Positions 58,261 through 64,000 of a stretch of DNA of 64,000 nt are shown here, in pieces. The first letter of the stretch is position 1, and the number at the start of each line of letters is the position of its first letter. The translations under genes were made by a program, and so were the position numbers. The notes under the pieces were generated by a model. It saw only the letters and a list, made by a program, of their open reading frames with translations. It made no database searches and had not been told where the DNA came from. The DNA is from Paenibacillus sp. HGH0039 (lineage in GTDB: Bacteria; Bacillota; Bacilli; Paenibacillales; NBRC-103111): assembly GCF_000411255.1 (NCBI RefSeq), contig NZ_KE150413.1:1-64000 (forward strand), read 5' to 3'.

Positions 58261-60200
58261 GCGCTGCTGTTGTGATTGTTGGAGAAGGGGTATTGGCGGA
58301 TTGTGTGTGCGGAGAACTGTCAACCCAATTTGAGGTCGTTCGTCAGAGCGATTTCGAGGCAGGAGTACCGGAAGCGGCGGATTTGGTTCTGGTGTTGAAC
58401 GATGCCTGGAATCCTTACATTCATCAAAAGGCAGAAGAGCTGCTGCAGCCAGCCGGCATCCCTTGGCTGCGCGGTTTCGTTTCATTTGGCGAGGGCGTGA
58501 TCGGACCGCTGGTTCGTCCGGGTACACGAGGGTGCTCCCAATGTGCAGACACGCGGCGCCTCATGGCGGGACGCGAACGCAAGGAAATGCTGGGGCTGCA
58601 GCAGAGACTGATGACACGCGGGGGAGTAGAGCGTGATGCATGGGCGTCACGTACAGGACTTTTGCAGGTGGGTCACTTGCTGGCCGTGGAGGCACGGAAG
58701 GTGTTACAAGGCCAAACGGTTCACTCGGCAGAGAGGGTGTTTTTGATCAACCTGAAAACACTGGAGAGTACACTTCACCTCGTTCTCCCTGACCCGCTGT
58801 GTCCGGTTTGCAGTCAATTGCTTGATGATTCGTCGGCGGCAGCGGATATCTCGTTGCAGCCCAGTCCGAAGATCAGCGCAGACAGTTACCGCTGCCGCGG
58901 GATGGATGAGCTGAATAAAGTTCTGACCCAAGACTATCTGGATTACCGGACCGGCTTTTTGAATGGGAAAATGGTTGACCTCAAGTCGCCGTTTGCTGAT
59001 GTGAGTGTGAATCTGCCGTTGCTTGCAGAGGACGTGGGAACGGCAGGTCGGACACATTCCTATGCGGTGAGCGAGTTGACCGCTATATTGGAAGGGTTGG
59101 AGCGGTACTGCGGTCTGGCACCCCGAAGCAAACGGACGGTAATCCGTGATAGCTACCGCAATCTGAAGGATCAAGCGTTCGATCCTGTGAAAGTGGGGGA
59201 GCACACGAGAGAACAGTATGCTCAACCGGGGGCTCCGTATACACCGTTTAATCCTGACCACCCAATCGATTGGGTATGGGGGTATTCGTTTTTGCAAGAG
59301 CGTCCGATTCTAGTTCCGGAACAGCTTGCCTATTACAGTATGGGCTGCGGGCACAGCTTTGTGTTTGAAACTTCCAACGGATGCGCATTAGGCGGAAGTT
59401 TGGAGGAGGCTATTTTTTACGGCATATTGGAAGTGGTGGAGCGGGATTCGTTTCTGATGACTTGGTATGCGCAGCTGCCGCTCCCGCGCCTTGACCTTTA
59501 TTCCGCTAATGACCAAGAATTGCAGTTGATGATCGATCGTTTGCGGGCGGTGGCGGGGTTTGATGTGCATTTCTTTAACTCAACGATGGAGAATGGAATC
59601 CCAAGCGTTTGGGGAGTGGCGAAAAACAGGAAACAAACCGGAGTGAATCTCATCTGTGCGGCCGGGGCTCATCCGGATCCGGTACGGGCCGTGAAAAGCG
59701 CGGTTCATGAGTTGGCCGGCATGGTGCAGTCGCTCGACGAGAAATTGGATACGAACCGAGAGACGTATGTTCGAATGTTCCATGATTCATCCCTGGTGCA
59801 GCAGATGGAGGATCATTCACTGCTCTACGGACTGCCGCAAGCGCAGGAGCGCCTGCAATTTCTGCTGGATGACAATCGCCCGCTGCGAACGTTTGAAGAG
59901 GAATTCAAGCGAGAGGCAAGGCATGCCGATTTAACGGATGATCTGAAGGACCTTCTTAAGGCATTCCACCGACTGAATCTTGATGTGATCGTGGTGGATG
60001 TGACAGCGCCGGAAATCATGCGTAATGGACTGCATTGCGTGAAGGTGCTGATCCCCGGGATGCTGCCGATGACATTCGGACATCACTTTACCCGCTTAGC
60101 AGGGCTGGAGCGGGTGCTCCGGGTACCCGTGGAACTCGGGTATGCGGAGAAGCCGCTGAGGCTGGAAGATCTCAATCCACATCCGCATCCGTTTCCATAG
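58257..60200 (+). CDS. TOMM cyclodehydratase: E1-like/YcaO fusion protein
   Basis: A 647-residue fusion. The N-terminal E1-like partner (1-200) has the zinc pairs CSQC (about 93-96) and CPVC (about 181-184). The C-terminal YcaO domain (about 220-647) has the ATP-site segments TAILEGLERY (near 275) and GILEVVERD (near 385). The end HPHPFP fits the PxPxP tail needed by azoline-forming YcaO enzymes. It uses ATP to turn Cys of the precursor into thiazolines. GAGGAGGGATCCC precedes a GTG start overlapping the previous stop, so the two proteins are translationally coupled. Confidence 0.88.
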   Translation: MSAAVVIVGEGVLADCVCGELSTQFEVVRQSDFEAGVPEAADLVLVLNDAWNPYIHQKAEELLQPAGIPWLRGFVSFGEGVIGPLVRPGTRGCSQCADTRRLMAGRERKEMLGLQQRLMTRGGVERDAWASRTGLLQVGHLLAVEARKVLQGQTVHSAERVFLINLKTLESTLHLVLPDPLCPVCSQLLDDSSAAADISLQPSPKISADSYRCRGMDELNKVLTQDYLDYRTGFLNGKMVDLKSPFADVSVNLPLLAEDVGTAGRTHSYAVSELTAILEGLERYCGLAPRSKRTVIRDSYRNLKDQAFDPVKVGEHTREQYAQPGAPYTPFNPDHPIDWVWGYSFLQERPILVPEQLAYYSMGCGHSFVFETSNGCALGGSLEEAIFYGILEVVERDSFLMTWYAQLPLPRLDLYSANDQELQLMIDRLRAVAGFDVHFFNSTMENGIPSVWGVAKNRKQTGVNLICAAGAHPDPVRAVKSAVHELAGMVQSLDEKLDTNRETYVRMFHDSSLVQQMEDHSLLYGLPQAQERLQFLLDDNRPLRTFEEEFKREARHADLTDDLKDLLKAFHRLNLDVIVVDVTAPEIMRNGLHCVKVLIPGMLPMTFGHHFTRLAGLERVLRVPVELGYAEKPLRLEDLNPHPHPFP

Positions 60201-60253
60201 GTATAAAAACGTGGCGTGGTGAGCCACCCTCGTTCATATAAGGAGGGACAAGG

Positions 60254-61834
60254 ATGAGTCTGGAGGCGTTTCTGGACAATTTGCATTATGACATTGACAA
60301 GACCAAACCTCCGGACTTGGCGGTGGATTGGGAAGACGGGCCGCTTGCATATAAGCTCTATCGCGGTTTGCCTGTGGTTCCGTTATCTCCGGAAATCCCG
60401 CTGACGCTCGAAGGTGGTGAAGCTCCAATGAAGCCCGACCTTCGCCGGGTGGGTCATTTCCTCTGGTATGTATTCGGGCTCACTCAATTGTCCCAGTCCG
60501 TTCTTGCCTCGAATTCCATGGTACAAACGATGGGCCTACTGCAGATGTACCGACGGTTTGCTCCCTCCGGGGGAGCGTTATATCCGAATGAATTATATGT
60601 GTATCTGAAGATAGAGGAATTGCCTGCAGGGGTATATCATTATGATGTGGCACACCACCGCTTAGTGTTGCTGCGCGAAGGCAACTTCGATTCATATTTA
60701 GCCGGGGCTATGGGTAATCGCTATGACGCTTCGGCTTGCTTTGGCACTGTTTTTGTATCGACCATGTTTTGGAAAAATTTCTTTAAATACAATGATTTTT
60801 CCTACCGCCTGCAAGGACTGGATGCGGGTGCGCTGATCGGGCAGCTCTTGGAGGTAGCCAAACGGTTTGGCTTTGCGTCGGGAGTGTATTTCCGGTTTCT
60901 CGATCGGGCCGTGAGTTATCTTCTCGGGATATCCGAACAAGAGGAAAGTGTTTATTCGGTAATTCCGTTGTCTGTGGAGCCAGCGATCTCTTGGTTTGCC
61001 AATGGGAATGAGGGAGAGGGGAGTGTCTCCGCTGCCGAATTATGCCGGGAGTTGCCAACGGTTCAGCATGACCATTACGTCCGGTCCCGGAGGGTTAATG
61101 AATTTCCGATGCTGATCAAAATGAACGAAGCATCCCTATTGGAATCGCTTCGATCGATACCGCGACCCGGAGAGAAGAAGATCGCTCACTGCGGGGGGCA
61201 TGTGGTGGTTCTGCCCTATGTGAAGCGATTGTCGTATGATCTGGCGTCAGTAAGCCGAAGGCGGTATTCACCGGACAGTGATTTTAGGATGAGCCAGGTA
61301 AGCCAAGAGCAACTGGCCTTACTGCTGCGGGAGGCCACGGCCTCCTTCAGATATCGGAATGATTTGGATGGAGCGCGTGAAAACCCTGTTTCCCGCGTCT
61401 CGCTATACGTATGTCTGTATAACGTTGAGGGTATTCCGGAGGGTGCTTACCATTATGACAGTGCTGCTCATGCGTTAAGATCAATACGTCAAGGGGATCA
61501 TCGGCTCCAGTTGCAGGAAGGAATGCCTTCCGATAATGTGAACCTGTTCCAAGTACCGCTATGCTTTCATATTGCAGGGGACAAGGATCATCTTGCAACA
61601 GCGATGGGGTATAGGGGATACCGCATCCAACAGATGGAAGCGGGGATGCTCCTGCAGCGTCTGTTGTTAGCAGCATCGGCTATCGGATTAGGAGGACATC
61701 CGCTCCTCGGATTTGATGCACGATTATGTGATGAGATCTACAAGATGACTTCGCAAGGATTAACGAGCCTAATCCAAATCCCGATAGGATCCTATCGTCA
61801 TAGCCCCCGCTTAACGGGGGGATTGCATGGCTAG
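60254..61834 (+). CDS. SagB-type FMN-dependent dehydrogenase, two nitroreductase-like halves
   Basis: A 526-residue enzyme expected to oxidise thiazolines to thiazoles with FMN. The first nitroreductase-like half has RFAPSGGALYPNELYVYLK (101-119). The second half (about 330-526) has EGIPEGAYHYDSAAHAL and AIGLGGHPLLGFD. Both halves repeat the GxYHYD strand (AGVYHYD and EGAYHYD), so it is a duplicated SagB. AGGAGGGACAAGG precedes the start, 53 bases after the YcaO gene. No exporter or immunity gene follows in the window. Confidence 0.87.
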   Translation: MSLEAFLDNLHYDIDKTKPPDLAVDWEDGPLAYKLYRGLPVVPLSPEIPLTLEGGEAPMKPDLRRVGHFLWYVFGLTQLSQSVLASNSMVQTMGLLQMYRRFAPSGGALYPNELYVYLKIEELPAGVYHYDVAHHRLVLLREGNFDSYLAGAMGNRYDASACFGTVFVSTMFWKNFFKYNDFSYRLQGLDAGALIGQLLEVAKRFGFASGVYFRFLDRAVSYLLGISEQEESVYSVIPLSVEPAISWFANGNEGEGSVSAAELCRELPTVQHDHYVRSRRVNEFPMLIKMNEASLLESLRSIPRPGEKKIAHCGGHVVVLPYVKRLSYDLASVSRRRYSPDSDFRMSQVSQEQLALLLREATASFRYRNDLDGARENPVSRVSLYVCLYNVEGIPEGAYHYDSAAHALRSIRQGDHRLQLQEGMPSDNVNLFQVPLCFHIAGDKDHLATAMGYRGYRIQQMEAGMLLQRLLLAASAIGLGGHPLLGFDARLCDEIYKMTSQGLTSLIQIPIGSYRHSPRLTGGLHG

Positions 61835-61922
61835 AAGAGCATGGGCAGAGCTTCTGTGAATCTGGTAGTCTTTTAGAGACAGCAAAAGAGATGCCGTTAG
61901 AAAAACATCCGAATCAGCATAT

Positions 61923-62003
61923 TGCGGCGAATTGTGGTTTTACAAAGCTGCAGTTCGCCTCCATACACAGCAGAAGGTCCAGCCGAGAGGCTGGGTTTTT
62001 TTT
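61923..62003 (+). repeat. ssrA 3'-end repeat, copy 5, with end motif and terminator
   Basis: The end motif (61923-61943) is followed by TCGCCTCCATACACAGCAGAAGG (61955-61977) and a terminator CCAGCC-GAGA-GGCTGG with eight T residues (61979-62003). The terminator is nearly identical to that of ssrA. Confidence 0.8.
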
Positions 62004-62249
62004 GCTGTTCTGGGTGGTGGGAGGAGAAGCGAGTTTATGTATTATGAAGTCATGAACGCAGTGGGAGCTGCTCGGCACACTTGGCTGAGTTTAAGCGTGT
62101 AAGCCGACTGTATCCGAGTGAGGCGTTTTTATTTTGCCCCTTAGCAGGTCAGGAGCTCATTCATGGCAATTTTTCTGCCTCATACTACCACTCGTACGTA
62201 GACTCTCCTCCGTATTTAGAAATATTTTCATAGCGTTGATTCAATTTAG

Positions 62250-62277
62250 GGAACTTTGAGCACGCTATCTTGTCTAA
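62250..62277 (+). promoter_or_regulatory. ECF-type promoter ahead of the sigma factor gene
   Basis: GGAACTTT (62250-62257) and TGTCTAA (62271-62277) have the 16-base GAAC-to-GTC spacing of ECF sigma promoters (GGAAC...CGTC type). They lie 23 bases before the sigma gene, so autoregulation is likely. Confidence 0.65.
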
Positions 62278-62299
62278 TAGGTTGGGAGGGGGGAGATAG

Positions 62300-62839
62300 A
62301 TGGAAACGGAGTACCTAAAATATTTTCAAGAAGTCGATAATACGGAATTGTACAATCTGATGACTCAATATGGGGACGATGTGTGGAGGTATGCCTATGC
62401 ATTGACCGGTAATTACGAACAATCCAATGATATTGCGCAAGAAGTCTTTCTTAAGGTTCATTTGAAGATGTCTACCTTTAGAGGACAATCCTCTTTCAAA
62501 ACCTGGTTGTTTTCCATTACGAGAAATATTGCGATTAATGAAATGAAATCCAGTTATTTTCGAAGGATTTTGCTGTTTGGGAATGTGAAAAGCACTCGGA
62601 CAGTACAGTCAGCCGAGGTTTCCTATATGGCGAATCAGGCGGCTGCAGATCTCCGTGAAATTATTATGGGTTTATCTCGAAAACTAAGAGAGGTTCTTAT
62701 TCTAAGTTTGGAACATGAGTTGACTATTCAAGAAATAGCGGAATTACTTCACATATCTGAAGGAACGGTAAAGTCAAGAATGAGCAGAGCGCGTAAGGAA
62801 GTTGAAAAGAGATGGGGGAATCTGAACCATGAATCGTGA
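62300..62839 (+). CDS. ECF-subfamily RNA polymerase sigma factor
   Basis: A 179-residue sigma factor with region 2 (GDDVWRYAYALTGNYEQSNDIAQEVFLKVH and the -10-reading FRGQSSFKTWLFSITRNIAINEM, about 25-92) and region 4 (LSRKLREVLILSLEHELTIQEIAELLHISEGTVKSRMSRAR, about 120-165). GGGAGGGGGGAGATAG precedes the ATG. It overlaps the next gene by 11 bases. The regulon is unknown; only its own promoter-like site is visible. Confidence 0.92.
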   Translation: METEYLKYFQEVDNTELYNLMTQYGDDVWRYAYALTGNYEQSNDIAQEVFLKVHLKMSTFRGQSSFKTWLFSITRNIAINEMKSSYFRRILLFGNVKSTRTVQSAEVSYMANQAAADLREIIMGLSRKLREVLILSLEHELTIQEIAELLHISEGTVKSRMSRARKEVEKRWGNLNHES

Positions 62840-63755
62840 GAAACCGAATTGGGCAGCGTTGGTTAAGGCAAGCTCCGTCGGAAGAGACGTATTCACTGAA
62901 CAGATGAAACAAACGGTGCTTACCCGGGTTGAACAGAATCAAAGAAAGAAACTGAAAATCCCGTTTATTTATATGACTGCTCCGCTGGCAGGACTTCTGA
63001 TCTGCCTCCTGCTCTTTCCGGTCTTTGATAGTTTGCCGGCAGTCTTTCAAACAATGGAGAAGTCGATAATGGGAGCCAACGGAACTTCCAGCGAAGACAT
63101 CGCCCTGCATTATGAGCCCGCAAAGGAACTGTCTGCCATCCCTGATACAGATAAGGGAATTAGGGGATATACTTTGTCGCGGCTGCCGTTGACGTCTGTA
63201 CATGTAAAAGAGACGGTGTCTATTGAAGGAATCGGCAAGTACATGGATTACATTAAATCGGACGAGGATTCAATCTCTTATTTCGGATTTCAGATTTTCA
63301 ACCATCCTGGTTCTACCGAGGATGAGTTTTACGAGATTGGCTATGGAAAAATGAGTGAAGCGAAACTTCAAAAAAGTGATGCTTTTGGTTTGATGGATCT
63401 TCGACTGGATGGCAAATGCGGCCCCGAAAGAAGATGTGTGTATTGGATTGCCTTAAACCAAGATGAGGTTGTGGCCTACGAACAAATGGATGCATGGACC
63501 ATTTACGAACAAGACTTGGATAAGGATGGGGTAACCGAGGTTGTCGCATCGACCTATGCCAAAGAAATCTATATTTACAAAAATATAAAAGGCCAGATCC
63601 AATCGGTCGATGTTCAAGCGGCGTTGAAGGCTGGATATGGAGATGCGGTAACTTATAACCCGGATAACCAAGTTTTTCAGATCACCGGTAAGGGTGGAAC
63701 GAAAAAATATCGCTATGTCACAGGAGCGGATATGTTCCGTCAAGTGCACGAATAG
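62829..63755 (+). CDS. Membrane-bound partner of the ECF sigma factor (putative anti-sigma factor)
   Basis: A 308-residue protein with a cytoplasmic N terminus (1-42), one membrane helix (about 45-65, MTAPLAGLLICLLLFPVF) and a large external part of unrecognised family. It overlaps the sigma gene, as anti-sigma factors do. It lacks the HxxxCxxC zinc motif of ZAS anti-sigma factors. The external part contains two beta-rich blocks and the Asp-rich stretch YEQDLDKDGVTEV, which might bind calcium. The role is inferred from gene order and topology. Confidence 0.65.
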   Translation: MNREKPNWAALVKASSVGRDVFTEQMKQTVLTRVEQNQRKKLKIPFIYMTAPLAGLLICLLLFPVFDSLPAVFQTMEKSIMGANGTSSEDIALHYEPAKELSAIPDTDKGIRGYTLSRLPLTSVHVKETVSIEGIGKYMDYIKSDEDSISYFGFQIFNHPGSTEDEFYEIGYGKMSEAKLQKSDAFGLMDLRLDGKCGPERRCVYWIALNQDEVVAYEQMDAWTIYEQDLDKDGVTEVVASTYAKEIYIYKNIKGQIQSVDVQAALKAGYGDAVTYNPDNQVFQITGKGGTKKYRYVTGADMFRQVHE

Positions 63756-63785
63756 GGGAGGATGCAGTTGGACATTTGTCATGGC

Positions 63786-63870
63786 TGCGGCGAGTTTATG
63801 GATTTACCGAGCTGAGTCTCGTTTTATACCATGCAGAAGGTCTCGGCGGAACGGCGCCTTTTTGCTGTTC
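63786..63870 (+). repeat. Decayed ssrA-end repeat, copy 6
   Basis: GCGGCGAGTTTATGGATTTACCGAGC (63786-63811) is a degenerate end motif. GCAGAAGGTCTCGGC...GGCGCCTTTTTGCTGTT (63833-63869) matches the ssrA terminator with several changes. The CTCGCCTCC core is not recognisable. Confidence 0.5.
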
Positions 63871-63952
63871 CGGGAGCAGGGAGGTAAGCGCGCGGGATCA
63901 AACTCTTTTAAACTCAAAAATAGGTCGCGTTGGATATAGCTTGCGTGTAAAC

Positions 63953-63980
63953 TTGACTATAAGACTTGTTAATATATAGA
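63953..63980 (+). promoter_or_regulatory. Promoter-like site at the window end
   Basis: TTGACT-16-TATAGA, followed by GGGGGAAG at 63988. It would serve a gene beyond the window. Confidence 0.5.
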
Positions 63981-64000
63981 AATCTTCGGGGGAAGTATTT

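Larger units (their letters stand above)
54681..61954. mobile_element. Putative ssrA-integrated segment 3 (thiazole peptide island)
   Basis: Bounded by copies 4 and 5. It carries the DUF3888-type gene and the whole heterocycloanthracin-type cluster. No integrase or transposase gene is intact. Confidence 0.5.
61835..62299 (+). other. Spacer with ssrA-end copy 5 and the sigma-factor promoter
   Basis: It holds the end motif TGCGGCGAATTGTGGTTTTAC (61923), copy 5 with terminator, about 200 bases without recognised content, and the ECF promoter at 62250. No gene is supported. Confidence 0.6.
61955..63840. mobile_element. Putative ssrA-integrated segment 4 (sigma factor pair)
   Basis: Bounded by copy 5 and a decayed copy near 63830. 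The cargo is an ECF sigma factor and a membrane partner. Confidence 0.4.

Noticed and set aside
61835-63755. Sigma factor pair as part of the thiazole peptide cluster
   Set aside because: An ssrA-end repeat with a strong terminator separates them, and no matching promoter was seen ahead of the peptide genes; kept as separate cargo.

Overview
The window reads as a chromosome segment of a Gram-positive, low- to mid-GC Firmicute, most likely Paenibacillus or a close relative. Gene order from hprK to the histidine genes and from rapZ to a Crh-like HPr matches the Bacillus subtilis yvo/yvc region. Secreted proteins with SLH and copper-amine-oxidase N-terminal domains, CtsR- and CggR-type operators and a tmRNA of Bacillus type also fit. 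The species cannot be named from the sequence.

Layout. 1-1.25 kb: 3' end of a 23S rRNA followed by seven tRNAs (Ser, Met, Val, Asp, Phe, Tyr, Lys) and a terminator, with no 5S gene between them. 1.4-4.6 kb (minus strand): a thiamine-binding-type small protein and a three-gene GMC dehydrogenase operon. 4.9-11.7 kb: TagO-like transferase, PucR-type regulator, MsmX/UgpC ATPase, hprK-lgt-ppaX-yvoF. 11.75-19.0 kb: a complete hisZGDBHAF(IE) operon with promoter and terminator. 19.1-29.6 kb: a divergent PRPP synthetase, TPR protein, trxB behind a PerR-like operator, glucokinase, rapZ-yvcK-whiA, an HPr/Crh-like protein and a secreted stalk-domain protein. 29.7-31.4 kb: clpP with a CtsR operator, DedA protein, tRNA-Arg. 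31.5-39.1 kb: the cggR-gapA-pgk-tpiA-gpmI-eno glycolytic operon with a CggR operator. 39.1-45.2 kb: M50-like peptidase, secG, rnr, smpB and the tmRNA gene ssrA.

The accessory part starts exactly at the 3' end of ssrA. Copies of the ssrA 3' end and its terminator recur at about 45.34, 51.17, 54.68, 61.96 and (decayed) 63.83 kb. Four of them (51.17, 54.68, 61.96, 63.83) are preceded by a shared motif. This looks like a tandem array of elements captured at the tmRNA attachment site, with no integrase visible in the window. The cargo, in order, is: a 1765-residue SLH surface protein built from 39-aa and 107-aa repeats; an orphan toxin tail with a putative immunity gene, a broken nuclease-like gene and a 5'-nucleotidase; a secreted DUF3888-type protein plus a heterocycloanthracin-type thiazole peptide cluster; and an ECF sigma factor with a membrane partner.

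The most interesting system is the peptide cluster. An 80-aa precursor carries 14 cysteines, 13 of them spaced exactly every third residue. It is followed by a strong hairpin and three translationally linked or closely spaced enzymes: a ThiF-like maturation protein, an E1-like/YcaO cyclodehydratase and a double-domain SagB-type dehydrogenase. Together they could convert the cysteines to thiazoles. No transporter or immunity gene is recognisable beside them.
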